Origin: UBA9145 sp965227685
GTDB lineage: Bacteria; Pseudomonadota; Gammaproteobacteria; Pseudomonadales; Pseudohongiellaceae
DNA: 64,000 bases
Direction: 5' to 3'
Assembly: GCA_965227685.1 (NCBI GenBank)
Contig: CBDDGA010000002.1
Coordinates: 1,798,001 to 1,862,000 of the forward strand
Shown piece by piece: positions 7,496-17,036 of the stretch. The notes under the pieces are model-generated. The model did no database searches. It saw only the letters and a list, made by a program, of their open reading frames with translations, and was not told the origin of the DNA. Positions within the stretch are counted from its first letter, which is position 1. Each line of letters opens with the position of its first letter. A program made the translations under genes and the position numbers.

Positions 7496-9802
7496 ATGGA
7501 AAAATTTGGCATTGGACAGGCTGTCACTCGTGTAGAAGACCAACGGTTGACTCGAGGAGATGGTCAGTACATTGAAGATGTAAATCTTGATGGTCAAACC
7601 TGGGCGGCTTTTGTTCGATCACCGCATGCCAATGCACAGATTATCGAAATTGATACCGAAGCAGCTCGGGAGGTTCCTGGCGTGCTTGGTGTATTCACTG
7701 CAGTAGATTTGGAAGCTGCCGGAATCGGGCATGTTCCCTGTGGGGCTGATGCGAAAAATATCGATGGATCATCCTGCGTTAAACCACCACGCCCGGCTCT
7801 GGCTATGGGGCAGGTACGCCATGTCGGTGATGCTGTCGTATTGGTAGTGGCCGAGACAAAAAGCGCGGCAATCGATGCTGCAGAGAATGTCTGGATTGAT
7901 TACGAGATATTGGATGCAGTGGTTGACTCTCGACAGGCGCTAAATGAAGACACTGTGCAAATCTGGGACTCTGCCCCCGGAAATCGCAGCTTCCACTGGC
8001 AGGACGGAGACCCGGAAGGTACGCAGCAGGCGATGGAAGCTGCAGATAAAATTATCGAGTTAGAGCTGGTAAACAATCGGGTGATTCCAAATTCAATGGA
8101 AGCCCGAGGAGCAATTGCTGAGGTAGAAACAGACAGTGGGCGACTGGCATTACATGTGTCTTGCCAGGGCGTTCATATAATTCGCAACAGGCTCAGCCAG
8201 GTATTCAACTGCGACCCGGAAGACCTTCATGTCATGTGTTATGACGTTGGTGGAGGATTCGGGATGAAGATCTTCTTGTTTCCCGAGTACGTTGCAATTC
8301 TGTTCGCTGCTCAACAAATTGGCCGCCCGGTGAAGTGGATATCTGACCGAAGCGAAGCTTTTCTTACCGACACTCATGGCCGAGATCACATTAGCCATTT
8401 GCGACTTGCCGTAGATGCGGACGCCAAAATCCTGGGACTAAAAGTTGACACCATTGCTAATCTAGGCGCCTACCTATCCAATGCAGCTCCCTTTGTGGCT
8501 ACTGCGGCCGGGGTGGCGATGCTGGTCGGTAGCTACGCTATACCAACAGCCCATGTGGAAGTACAAGGGGTCTTCACTAACACGGCGCCAGTTGACGCCT
8601 ATCGGGGAGCAGGGAGACCGGAAGCGATCTATGCAATCGAACGTTTGCTGGATTTCGCCGCCAGAGAATTAGGAATTTCTCCGGATGAAATCAGACGTCG
8701 AAACTTCATACCAATCGAAGCTCTGCCCTACAAAACTGCATTCGGCATAACTTACGATTCAGGGGATTTCGCTGCCAATATGGAAGATGCCCTGCAGGCA
8801 GCAGACTGGGATGGATTTCCTGTACGCAGAATTGAAGCTCAATCCAGAGGAAAGCTACGGGGTATTGGACTCGCCTGCTACATAGAGCGTTGCGCAGGTG
8901 GCGCTCCAGAGGAGGCAAGACTTCAAGTCAATGAGAAGGGTCAAGTAACTTTATTTATTGGCACTCAATCCAATGGCCAGGGCCATGAAACTGCTTTTCG
9001 ACAGATCTTATCTGACCGTCTTTCAATCTCATTCGAAGATGTACATATCGTGCAAGGCGATTCTGATCTGATCGAAAGCGGAGGCGGCACGATGGGGTCC
9101 AGATCTGTACCTGTTGGTGGTGCCGCCATCGGTGCAGCAGCAGACAGAATCATCGAAGTTGCGCGCACACAAGCTGCCGAGTTATTGGAGACGGCTGTAG
9201 CTGATATCGAATTTAGTCAGGGCGAGTTCAGAATCGTTGGCACCGATCGCTCCACATCTTTCAGGAGCGTTGCCGCTGCCTGCGCTGACGATAACGGCAT
9301 CAGCTTTGACGAGAAAGACAGTTTTGCCCCCAGTGAAGCGACTTATCCTAATGGTGCGCACATCTGTGAATTGGAGATCGATCAATCTACGGGGACGCTG
9401 GAAATCGTCAAATACACCGTGGTCGACGATTTCGGCCATGTAATTAATCCACTATTGCTGGAAGGTCAGGTCCACGGCGGCATTGGGCAGGGGCTGGGTC
9501 AGGCGTTGCTGGAATATTGCGCTTATGAAAAGGAGACAGGCCAGCTGTTGTCCGCAAGCTTTATGGACTACACCATGCCGCGTGCAGATGACTTGCCGAT
9601 GATTCAGTTCCAGCTCAATGAAGTGCCCTGCAAGACCAACCCTCTGGGAATAAAAGGAGCCGGCGAGGCTGGCGCAATTGGCGCGCCACCCGCCATTGTG
9701 AATGCTGTAGTGAATGCGCTATCAGACAAAGGAATTAAGCATATAGATATGCCCATCACTCCCTCCCGGCTCTGGCAGTTGCTTCATTCTGAAGCAGCCT
9801 GA
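7496..9802 (+). CDS. CoxL/xanthine dehydrogenase-type molybdopterin-binding subunit
   Basis: 768 residues, full length for the large molybdenum subunit of CO dehydrogenase/xanthine dehydrogenase-type hydroxylases. The N-terminal a/b hammerhead (RVEDQRLTRGDGQYIEDV) is followed by the cofactor domain with GGGFGMK. The active-site loop AYRGAGR (368-374) is the form II CoxL type, not the AYRCSFR of true CO dehydrogenase; the catalytic glutamate is E724 in GAGEAG. Genes for the FAD-binding and 2Fe-2S subunits, usually next door, are absent on both sides. The substrate is therefore unknown and the partner subunits must be elsewhere or unusual. GAAGGA lies just before the ATG. Confidence 0.88.
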   Translation: MEKFGIGQAVTRVEDQRLTRGDGQYIEDVNLDGQTWAAFVRSPHANAQIIEIDTEAAREVPGVLGVFTAVDLEAAGIGHVPCGADAKNIDGSSCVKPPRPALAMGQVRHVGDAVVLVVAETKSAAIDAAENVWIDYEILDAVVDSRQALNEDTVQIWDSAPGNRSFHWQDGDPEGTQQAMEAADKIIELELVNNRVIPNSMEARGAIAEVETDSGRLALHVSCQGVHIIRNRLSQVFNCDPEDLHVMCYDVGGGFGMKIFLFPEYVAILFAAQQIGRPVKWISDRSEAFLTDTHGRDHISHLRLAVDADAKILGLKVDTIANLGAYLSNAAPFVATAAGVAMLVGSYAIPTAHVEVQGVFTNTAPVDAYRGAGRPEAIYAIERLLDFAARELGISPDEIRRRNFIPIEALPYKTAFGITYDSGDFAANMEDALQAADWDGFPVRRIEAQSRGKLRGIGLACYIERCAGGAPEEARLQVNEKGQVTLFIGTQSNGQGHETAFRQILSDRLSISFEDVHIVQGDSDLIESGGGTMGSRSVPVGGAAIGAAADRIIEVARTQAAELLETAVADIEFSQGEFRIVGTDRSTSFRSVAAACADDNGISFDEKDSFAPSEATYPNGAHICELEIDQSTGTLEIVKYTVVDDFGHVINPLLLEGQVHGGIGQGLGQALLEYCAYEKETGQLLSASFMDYTMPRADDLPMIQFQLNEVPCKTNPLGIKGAGEAGAIGAPPAIVNAVVNALSDKGIKHIDMPITPSRLWQLLHSEAA

Positions 9803-9818
9803 GCAGGCTCATACAACA

Positions 9819-9841
9819 TAGCGCACCATAATAGTGCGCTA
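9819..9841 (+). terminator. Hairpin after the molybdenum subunit gene, possible terminator
   Basis: TAGCGCAC (9819-9826) pairs perfectly with GTGCGCTA (9834-9841) around the loop CATAATA, 17 bases after the stop. The run TTCTCTTTT follows about 10 bases later, so termination is plausible but not of textbook form. I see no gene in the rest of the spacer to 10041. Confidence 0.5.
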
Positions 9842-10041
9842 CTCTCCAGACTTCTCTTTTAACTGCGCGTCTGACAGAAAAGTCAGCATAGTAGTGCTTT
9901 GTGCCTCCATATATATTTCTAGCAGTTTCATAGAGTTAGCCTGAACTCAATCCAAAACTCACAGAAATTGTATACCTTCGAAAATTTCTGGCGCGGTTCT
10001 TGAATTCAACAATACTACTGACCCAATAAGAAGCATTACAA

Positions 10042-10857
10042 ATGAACCTGCTGGTGTTTACCGACCTTGATGGCACCCTGATGGAACATGAGTCTTACTC
10101 TGTTGAACCCGCTCGGGAGGCGCTGGAGGCATTGGCGAAAGCAGGAGTGTCACCAATAGTAAATTCAAGCAAAACCGGGAGTGAAATCCGTGCTATCCAG
10201 GCCAAGCTGGAACTGGATGCGCCATATATTTGTGAGAATGGGGCGGCTCTCAGCAACTATGGCAAACCTTCCGATAAGAAGGCTGATCGAATCTTCGGAG
10301 TGGAACGTCAGTCCTGGTTTCCGGCTATTCAGGCACTGCGTGACCAAATGGAGTTCAAATTCGAAGGCTTCTCTGATTGGAGTGCCGACGAACTATCGGC
10401 GAGAACAGGCCTCAGTGTGCTCGACGCGAAGCTGGCGAAACAGAGGCAGTACAGTGAGCCGATAGTGTGGCGCGATACGAGCAAGGCATTTTCTCAATTC
10501 GCCGCCGCACTTAAGGCTCTCAATCTAAACCTGATTGAAGGTGGCAGATTTTTCAGCATCCAGGGTAGTCATGACAAAGCTACCGGCATGAAGTGGTTAC
10601 AAGGTCTGGACACTTCGTCGACGAAACTTACGGTAGCCCTTGGGGACAGCCCCAATGACATAGCCATGTTGGAAGCTGCCGACATTGCCGTTGTAATCAA
10701 ATCTCCAAAGTCAGATCAAATCAATCTGAAAAATCCAAAACGAGTGATACGTACGAATCGACCCGGTCCCGCTGGGTGGCAGGACGCCATATTAAAAATC
10801 CTGCGAGAAATCGATTTAGACACAGTAGAAACAAATAGAGGCAAGCAAGATGGGTGA
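10042..10857 (+). CDS. HAD-IIB phosphatase, mannosyl/glucosyl-3-phosphoglycerate phosphatase family
   Basis: 271 residues. The HAD motif DLDGT has the two catalytic aspartates D8 and D10, motif I neighbours NSSKTGSEI (substrate cap) are those of mannosyl-3-phosphoglycerate phosphatases, and GDSPNDIAML (201-210) is HAD motif IV. This family removes the phosphate from mannosyl- or glucosyl-3-phosphoglycerate. Because the next gene encodes a glucosyl-3-phosphoglycerate synthase-like enzyme (8-base overlap) and the third is a glucosylglycerate phosphorylase-like enzyme, the likely product is glucosylglycerate. The glucosyl rather than mannosyl specificity is inferred from context. Confidence 0.85.
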   Translation: MNLLVFTDLDGTLMEHESYSVEPAREALEALAKAGVSPIVNSSKTGSEIRAIQAKLELDAPYICENGAALSNYGKPSDKKADRIFGVERQSWFPAIQALRDQMEFKFEGFSDWSADELSARTGLSVLDAKLAKQRQYSEPIVWRDTSKAFSQFAAALKALNLNLIEGGRFFSIQGSHDKATGMKWLQGLDTSSTKLTVALGDSPNDIAMLEAADIAVVIKSPKSDQINLKNPKRVIRTNRPGPAGWQDAILKILREIDLDTVETNRGKQDG

Positions 10858-12076
10858 TTTTCACCAGAATGGTTCTATAACGACATTACATAATCTGGGG
10901 CAACGCCCAATCACAGAGATTGAAGAAGAGCTCAGTCGTTATAGTACGAACCGACCTATGGGCCTGGTACTGCCTTCCCTGTTTTCTGAATTGGAGGGCC
11001 CCGCCCTGTCAGGAATAGTAGATGAACTGGTAGACGTTCCCTACCTTGAGGAAATTGTGATCGGTCTTGATCGCGCCGATTTAGATCAATACAAGTACGC
11101 CATTGAGTATTTTAATCGACTACCTCAGCATCATCGCATTCTATGGAACGACGGACCGCGACTTCTGGAGATTGATGCGCAGTTAAAAGAACTCGGACTT
11201 GCCCCTACTCACCTCGGTAAAGGCAGAAATGTCTGGTATTGCTACGGCTATATTCTCGCCTCAGGAAAAACAGATGCAGTGGCACTGCATGATTGCGATA
11301 TCCTGACCTATGACCGCAGCCTGTTGGCGAGACTTATTTACCCCGTGGCAAACCCTAATTTTTCCTATGCGTTCTGCAAAGGTTATTACTCCCGTGTTGC
11401 AGGGAACCGAATCGGTGGTCGGGTGATGAGGCTTTTTGTAACCCCCATGATTCGCACATTAAAAAAGGTCTGTGGTCACAGTGAATTTCTCGACTACATG
11501 GACGGCTTTCGCTACCCCCTCGCAGGCGAGTTCTCAATGCGAGCATCTGTAATCAACGACTTAAGAATTCCCAGCGACTGGGGACTGGAAATCGGAGTGC
11601 TATCGGAAATGAAACGCAACTACTCAACCAATAGAATCTGTCAGGTAGACATCGCCGATATTTATGATCATAAGCATCAGGATTTGTCTCTCGAAGACCG
11701 TGAAAAAGGCCTGTCGAAGATGAGTGTCGACATTGCAAAAGCCCTGTTCCGCAAACTGGCAACCAATGGTGAAGTATTCTCGCCAGAAATATTCCGCAGC
11801 ATTAAGGCCACGTATTATCGAATTGCGCTCGACTTCATCGATTCCTATCAGAACGATGCCATGATCAATGGGCTTAGCTATGATCGCCACACCGAAGAAA
11901 AATCGGTCGAGCTCTTTGCCAGCAACATTATGGTTGCCGGCGATCATTTCCTGGAAAAACCAATGGACACACCATTCATTCCCAGCTGGAACCGGGTAAT
12001 CAGTGCCATACCAGACATCCTTCAACAGCTTAAAGCAGCGGTAGAAGAAGATCACAAGGAATACGGCATAGGCTGA
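10850..12076 (+). CDS. gpgS: Glucosyl-3-phosphoglycerate synthase-like glycosyltransferase (GT81)
   Basis: 408 residues, a normal size for GpgS enzymes. These transfer glucose from an NDP-sugar to 3-phosphoglycerate. The acceptor/donor region GLAPTHLGKGRNVWYCYGY and the metal-binding motif HDCDI (D148, D150) match the GT-A fold of this family; the middle of the protein (MDGFRYPLAGEFSMRA) is also typical. The gene overlaps the preceding phosphatase gene by 8 bases and is followed after 11 bases by a GH13 phosphorylase, so the three are almost certainly one operon. The gene symbol is given by family resemblance and operon logic, not by measured activity. Confidence 0.8.
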   Translation: MGDFHQNGSITTLHNLGQRPITEIEEELSRYSTNRPMGLVLPSLFSELEGPALSGIVDELVDVPYLEEIVIGLDRADLDQYKYAIEYFNRLPQHHRILWNDGPRLLEIDAQLKELGLAPTHLGKGRNVWYCYGYILASGKTDAVALHDCDILTYDRSLLARLIYPVANPNFSYAFCKGYYSRVAGNRIGGRVMRLFVTPMIRTLKKVCGHSEFLDYMDGFRYPLAGEFSMRASVINDLRIPSDWGLEIGVLSEMKRNYSTNRICQVDIADIYDHKHQDLSLEDREKGLSKMSVDIAKALFRKLATNGEVFSPEIFRSIKATYYRIALDFIDSYQNDAMINGLSYDRHTEEKSVELFASNIMVAGDHFLEKPMDTPFIPSWNRVISAIPDILQQLKAAVEEDHKEYGIG

Positions 12077-12087
12077 AGTAGAAAACC

Positions 12088-13851
12088 ATGTCAGAAATGC
12101 AGGAAGAACTAAGCAAAGAGCTTCAGCGCAGACTCATCGAACATCTATCCATAATCTACCCGGACCAGGCAAGTGCTGCACTGGCGCGTGAATTGATGGC
12201 TGAGATGAGCATGGGTCGCAATTTACAACAGCCCGTTAGATTCCAGAACCATTGGGACCAAAGCGATACCATTCTCATCACTTACGGCAACACCATCCAA
12301 CATCAGGGGGAATTGCCGCTGCATAGTCTGCGTCACTTCCTGAACAAGCATTTACAAGATTACATAAGCGCGGTCCATATCCTGCCTTTTTTCCCGTTCA
12401 GTTCAGACGATGGGTTTTCAGTAATGGACTATGTTTCAGTGAACCCGGCATTGGGTGAGTGGGAAGATATCGAAGCGATAAGCAAAGACTACAAGCTTAT
12501 GGCAGACCTGGTAATCAATCACATGTCCAGCCGCAGCCAGTGGTTTGATAACTTTTTAAAGCGCAAAGATCCAGGTAAGGGCTACTTTATCGAAGCCGAT
12601 CCTAATGACGACTACAGTGCCGTAGTGAGACCTCGAAACAGTCCTCTGCTAACTGAAGTAGCAACAGCCGACGGCACGCGCCATGTCTGGTGTACATTTA
12701 GCGAAGACCAGGTCGATCTGAACTTTCAGAATCCCCGGGTGCTGGTGGAATTTGTTCGTATCATTCGTGATTATCTAAATCATGGCATCTCCCTGTTCAG
12801 GATGGATGCGGTACCCTTTCTGTGGAAACAAGCCGGAACGTCCTGCGTACACCTGCAACAGACTCACGAGATAATCAAGTTACTGCGTACCTTAATTGAA
12901 TACCACGCACCTGAAGCTATCGTCATCTGTGAGAACAATGTACCCAACCGGGAAAACCTGACCTACTTTGGTAATGCGAACGAAGCTCATGTCATTTACA
13001 ACTTTTCCTTACCTCCGCTGTTGGTTTATACCCTCTTATCCGGAGATTGCCGCCATCTGAAAACCTGGATGATGAGCATGCCTCCTGCACAATCAGGTAC
13101 AACTTATTTGAATTTCATCGCTTCACACGATGGCATTGGGTTACGACCACTGGATGGGCTTCTTAGTGACGAAGAAAGAAACAGATTAGTACAGGCGGCT
13201 GTAGATTTCGGTGGTCGGGTAACTCTGCGTCGCGCCCGCGAAGGCTATGACAAACCTTACGAACTCAATATCGCGCTATTTGATTTACTAAAAGGCACAT
13301 TACAGAGCGGCGAGGACGGCCAGGGTGTAAATCGCTTTCTCTGCGCCCACACGATAATGTTGGCACTGGAAGGTATCCCAGCATTCTACATACAGAGCTT
13401 TTTCGGCTCTCGCAATGACTATAAACGCCTGGAGCACACCGGGCGCAACCGCTCAATTAACAGGCATATCTGGCAACAGCAGGAGATTGAAGACACTCTC
13501 GCCGACGGCAATTCCGAGCACGGGTATATTTTCAATGAACTGAGACGTCTTATCTCAATTCGACAGAAGCACACCGCCTTTCACCCCAATGCGACCCAAT
13601 TCACTTTGCATCTCGGCACGAAAGTGTTTGCGTTCTGGCGTCAGAGCATCAATAGGGATCAGAGTATTTTCTGCTTGAGCAACATTACCAAAGAACGACA
13701 GACAATTAACCTGGCCGATATCAATTTGATCAGCACAGACGAGTGGAGCGACCTCATTAGTGGCAGGGAGTATGACGATTTGAGTCAACAATTAATTCTG
13801 GCGCCCTATCAAACTGCCTGGATATCAAACCTCAAAACAGACTCAAACTAG
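12088..13851 (+). CDS. GH13_18 sugar phosphorylase, probable glucosylglycerate phosphorylase
   Basis: 587 residues, resembling the sucrose phosphorylase group of GH13. Catalytic residues are visible: nucleophile D240 in FRMDAV, acid/base E282 in ICENN, and D348 in SHDG. These enzymes use phosphate to split a glucoside to glucose-1-phosphate. The group includes sucrose, sucrose-6-phosphate and glucosylglycerate phosphorylases; placement directly behind a glucosyl-3-phosphoglycerate synthase and its phosphatase argues for glucosylglycerate. The operon could thus build the solute under stress and recover glucose-1-phosphate and glycerate afterwards. Sucrose specificity cannot be excluded by eye. 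Confidence 0.82.
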   Translation: MSEMQEELSKELQRRLIEHLSIIYPDQASAALARELMAEMSMGRNLQQPVRFQNHWDQSDTILITYGNTIQHQGELPLHSLRHFLNKHLQDYISAVHILPFFPFSSDDGFSVMDYVSVNPALGEWEDIEAISKDYKLMADLVINHMSSRSQWFDNFLKRKDPGKGYFIEADPNDDYSAVVRPRNSPLLTEVATADGTRHVWCTFSEDQVDLNFQNPRVLVEFVRIIRDYLNHGISLFRMDAVPFLWKQAGTSCVHLQQTHEIIKLLRTLIEYHAPEAIVICENNVPNRENLTYFGNANEAHVIYNFSLPPLLVYTLLSGDCRHLKTWMMSMPPAQSGTTYLNFIASHDGIGLRPLDGLLSDEERNRLVQAAVDFGGRVTLRRAREGYDKPYELNIALFDLLKGTLQSGEDGQGVNRFLCAHTIMLALEGIPAFYIQSFFGSRNDYKRLEHTGRNRSINRHIWQQQEIEDTLADGNSEHGYIFNELRRLISIRQKHTAFHPNATQFTLHLGTKVFAFWRQSINRDQSIFCLSNITKERQTINLADINLISTDEWSDLISGREYDDLSQQLILAPYQTAWISNLKTDSN

Positions 13852-13977
13852 CCTGATCTAAAACTTGAATTGGTTCTGTATAGAAAATGTAAGTATTTCA
13901 TTTCGATAACTTATCGCCTTCCCGCCGTTTCGCTAGCGCTGTATTATTAACCAATTGCGAGTTAAGCAGAGTTTCAC

Positions 13978-14640
13978 ATGCGCGTACTAATCGGCACTCC
14001 CGCATACAGCGGAATGGTGCATCTTGATTATCTGAATAGCCTTTTAGAATTTCAAAAACAGGGTTTGCAGTTCAGTTTGGTTTCCTTCGGAAATGAGAGT
14101 CTTATTACACGAGCTCGTAATTCCATAATTTCCTATTTCTATCATCACCGACAAGAGTTTACTCATTTACTCTTCCTTGACGCAGACATACGGTTGGAGG
14201 CGGTAGATCTCAAGAAGTTGATGGACTATGAAGTCGATGTGATTGCTGCGCCCGTACCATTAAAAAGTTATGCCGCAGACGGAAATCCGCCTCTGAATTG
14301 CTCTGCGTTTAATACAAAAGTCGCTGAAAATCTCTATACAACCACCTATGCGGGGACGGCTGTATTATTACTTTCCAGGCAGGCAGTGACCGATGTGGTC
14401 GAGAAAACGAAGAAAGCAGGACGTACTTACTCGTTTCCTGCCGGTCAGGATACCAATGAAAACCTGACCGGCCTGGAAATGTACGACGTCTTCCAGGTAG
14501 GAATTGTCGACGGTGAGTATTTGTCTGAAGACTACTGGTTATGCTCTGAGCTCGCGTCAGTTGGGCATAAAGTACATGTCTGCGACGCCATCAGGATCAT
14601 TCATCATGGCATGCATGGATTTCGAGAGAAAAGAACCTGA
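13978..14640 (+). CDS. GT-A-like glycosyltransferase family protein
   Basis: 220 residues. The N-terminus MRVLIGTPAYSGMVHLDYL and the DxD-type motif LDADI (D68, D70) after a hydrophobic strand resemble nucleotide-sugar GT-A folds of the Anp1/hypothetical GT type. A conserved-looking C-terminus, SEDYWLCSELASVGHKVHVCD, is also found in such proteins. It lies 126 bases after the phosphorylase gene in the same direction but with its own spacer. Donor and acceptor are unknown. Confidence 0.65.
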   Translation: MRVLIGTPAYSGMVHLDYLNSLLEFQKQGLQFSLVSFGNESLITRARNSIISYFYHHRQEFTHLLFLDADIRLEAVDLKKLMDYEVDVIAAPVPLKSYAADGNPPLNCSAFNTKVAENLYTTTYAGTAVLLLSRQAVTDVVEKTKKAGRTYSFPAGQDTNENLTGLEMYDVFQVGIVDGEYLSEDYWLCSELASVGHKVHVCDAIRIIHHGMHGFREKRT

Positions 14641-14686
14641 ATATAAAAGACGCCCGGGTCAGCGGAAAAGGCGAGAAGGGAAAAAG

Positions 14687-15118
14687 CTATTCTGATTCTT
14701 CAGCGGCCCGCTCAGCACGCAGGTTACAGGCAGTCACTTCAGGCATATAGGAAATGTACTTCACCATCATCGCCCCTTTAATGTCCTGACGTTCCAGGAA
14801 GCTGGTGTCATCGTCAACGTAAAATACACGTGACGTCGTCGTAACCAGACTCTCATCCATGATTTGCATACACCGATGAATACCCAGGTCGCCACTGTAG
14901 CCCTCCTGTACCCCATCGCGAAACATGAAAATCTCTTCGGTATCTGTGAAGTATACAAAATCCACAATCCCATCCCTGTCCTGATCCTGCGCGCACATGT
15001 CATACATCAGATAGTTGTCACAATACAGGGCGTTAGTCGGTAGCTCCCCTTCAGGCAAAGAGCCACAGCTAGCGAGGATTAAAAGACTAATCAGAATCAG
15101 GATTGTACGGCCGAACAT
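14687..15118 (-). CDS. Lipoprotein of unknown function
   Basis: 143 residues with a lipoprotein signal peptide (LILASC, cysteine at about residue 18), so it is probably anchored in the outer or inner membrane. The segment DQDRDGIVDFVYF resembles a single calcium-binding DxDxDG loop. Six further cysteines could form disulfides in the periplasm. I do not recognise the family. It converges with the GT-like gene at 14640. Confidence 0.65.
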   Translation of the reverse strand: MFGRTILILISLLILASCGSLPEGELPTNALYCDNYLMYDMCAQDQDRDGIVDFVYFTDTEEIFMFRDGVQEGYSGDLGIHRCMQIMDESLVTTTSRVFYVDDDTSFLERQDIKGAMMVKYISYMPEVTACNLRAERAAEESE

Positions 15119-15249
15119 TTAGAGATTTACCATCTGGCATTCACATAGAGCTAATTATAGCGGCTTGAGAGCGCTGGATCGAAACCATTTAGCAATGCTT
15201 GTAAAAAATTTCCAGGAATTGTGACCAGCCAGTTGCCAGAACTTAACAT

Positions 15250-15624
15250 TCAGATTACCCGGGTTCGTCTAAGTCCTGATCTCAGGTAAAGAATGGTGAC
15301 CAGAGAAAAGCCCACCATGAACGCCAATCCCGCTAGTTCAAAAACCATGGTAAGAGAGCCGGGTGGCAGGGTTTCGCCGGCCTCACGCAAAGAATCGAGA
15401 AATTCCGTTACCGTTGAAGCAATGATTACCCAGCGCCCAATAATGAAAATTGAAAACAACAGGTAAAGCGCCTGCAAACAATTATTCACTGTTTTCTCTA
15501 TGCGATCAGAATTAAAGAATATGAGAGCATTAAGCGCAATGGTGGCTGCCAACCACATTGCCAACAAGAAATTGCCAGCACTTACTGCTGCAAACATGAC
15601 TACATAGGTTTCAGATACAGACAT
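15250..15624 (-). CDS. Small integral membrane protein, unknown function
   Basis: 124 residues with hydrophobic segments at about 10-36, 48-70 and 88-113, giving three probable membrane spans, and a basic C-terminus (RSGLRRTR). It lies 18 bases downstream of the omega-aminotransferase gene on the same strand and may be co-transcribed with it. No named domain is recognised. Confidence 0.65.
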   Translation of the reverse strand: MSVSETYVVMFAAVSAGNFLLAMWLAATIALNALIFFNSDRIEKTVNNCLQALYLLFSIFIIGRWVIIASTVTEFLDSLREAGETLPPGSLTMVFELAGLAFMVGFSLVTILYLRSGLRRTRVI

Positions 15625-15642
15625 AAGCAGATGTTTGACGGG

Positions 15643-16956
15643 TTAGCCTAACTCGTGCAGCGCCTCACCTACCCCATTGATTAAGCTGTCGATCTCATCT
15701 TCAGTGCTGATAAAAGGTGGCGCCAATTGAATAGTGTCGGCTCCCCATCGAACGTAAAAACCTTTTTCGAAGCATTTCACACCCAATTCAAAGGGTCTGC
15801 GCAATGGCTCGCCGGGATAGTGTTCAAGACTTAGCCCGGCAGCAAAACCGTAATTGCGAATGTCTGTGACATAGGGGCTGCCTTTCAGGCTATGCACTGA
15901 CTCCTCAAATTTCGAAGACAATGACTTAACCCTCTGCGGAAGCTCTTCTCTGACAAGTACATCGAGGGCCGCCAGTCCGGCGGCACAGGCAACCGGATGA
16001 GCCGAGTAGGTATAGCCATGGGGAAACTCAACCATGTAATCAGGACCACCCTGCTCCATGAAGGTTTCATAGATATCGGGTTTACTGACCACCGCACCCA
16101 GGGGTTGCGTACCATTGGTGATTTGCTTCGCAATCGTCATCAGGTCTGGAACAACCCCAAATTCTTCAGCTCCTGTAAGAGACCCCATGCGTCCAAAGCC
16201 GGTGATCACTTCATCGAATATCAGCAACAAATCGTACTTGTCGCAGATTTCACGGAGCCTGTTGAGGTAGCCTTGCGGAGGCGGCAAAACACCTGCAGTA
16301 CCCGACAAAGGCTCTACGATTACGGCGGCGATGTTGGAGGCATCATGAAGGAGGACAAGCTCCTCCAGTTCATCAGCAAGGTGGGCACCCGTGTCCGGCA
16401 TGCCCTTACTAAAACTGTTCTCTGGTAAAACAGTATGGGGGATATGATCCGAGTCTACTGACTGCCCGAAAAGCTTTCTGTTGAAACCTATACCACCTAC
16501 CCCGACACCACCATAGTTCACGCCATGATAGCCTTTGATGCGGCCGATGAACTTCGTCTTTCCTGGTAAACCCTTACTTCGCCAATAGCCGCGGGCCATC
16601 TTGAGGGCGGTTTCGACAGATTCAGATCCACTGTCAGTAAAAAACACATGCTCCAATCCCGCGGGGGTCAGCTCTATTACTTTATGAGCCAGTTTAAAAC
16701 TGAGGGGATGTCCATATTGAAAACCAGGGGAATAATCTAACTCCGCCATTTGCTTGCTGACCGCAGTGGTGATTTCTTCGCGACCGTGACCCAGTCCACA
16801 GGTCCAGAGTCCAGACAAGCCATCAAAAATCTGCCTGCCATCAGCGGCCGTATAGTAGGCTCCTTTTGCAGCAACCATAAGCCGGGGGTCGCGTTTGAAT
16901 TGGCGATTCCCGGTAAATGGCATCCACTGCGCATTAAGCTCGTCTTCTGTCAGCAC
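15643..16956 (-). CDS. Class III PLP aminotransferase (omega-amino acid:pyruvate type)
   Basis: 437 residues, the normal length. PLP-binding features are clear: FDEVITGFGR with D248 contacting the pyridine nitrogen, and K277 in TIAKQITNG forming the Schiff base. The N-terminal WMPFTGNRQFKRDPR matches beta-alanine/omega-amino acid:pyruvate aminotransferases, which move an amino group from omega-amines to pyruvate. Exact substrate is uncertain because this subgroup is broad (beta-alanine, putrescine, aromatic amines). The next gene upstream on this strand (MarR-GNAT) is 80 bases away and probably separately expressed. Confidence 0.88.
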   Translation of the reverse strand: MLTEDELNAQWMPFTGNRQFKRDPRLMVAAKGAYYTAADGRQIFDGLSGLWTCGLGHGREEITTAVSKQMAELDYSPGFQYGHPLSFKLAHKVIELTPAGLEHVFFTDSGSESVETALKMARGYWRSKGLPGKTKFIGRIKGYHGVNYGGVGVGGIGFNRKLFGQSVDSDHIPHTVLPENSFSKGMPDTGAHLADELEELVLLHDASNIAAVIVEPLSGTAGVLPPPQGYLNRLREICDKYDLLLIFDEVITGFGRMGSLTGAEEFGVVPDLMTIAKQITNGTQPLGAVVSKPDIYETFMEQGGPDYMVEFPHGYTYSAHPVACAAGLAALDVLVREELPQRVKSLSSKFEESVHSLKGSPYVTDIRNYGFAAGLSLEHYPGEPLRRPFELGVKCFEKGFYVRWGADTIQLAPPFISTEDEIDSLINGVGEALHELG

Positions 16957-17036
16957 CGTCAGTAGTTCCCCAGCTCTATCAGTTTATTGTCTGGCCAGGT
17001 GAAAACATACCTGACAGATGGCATTCAAGGGAAGCC

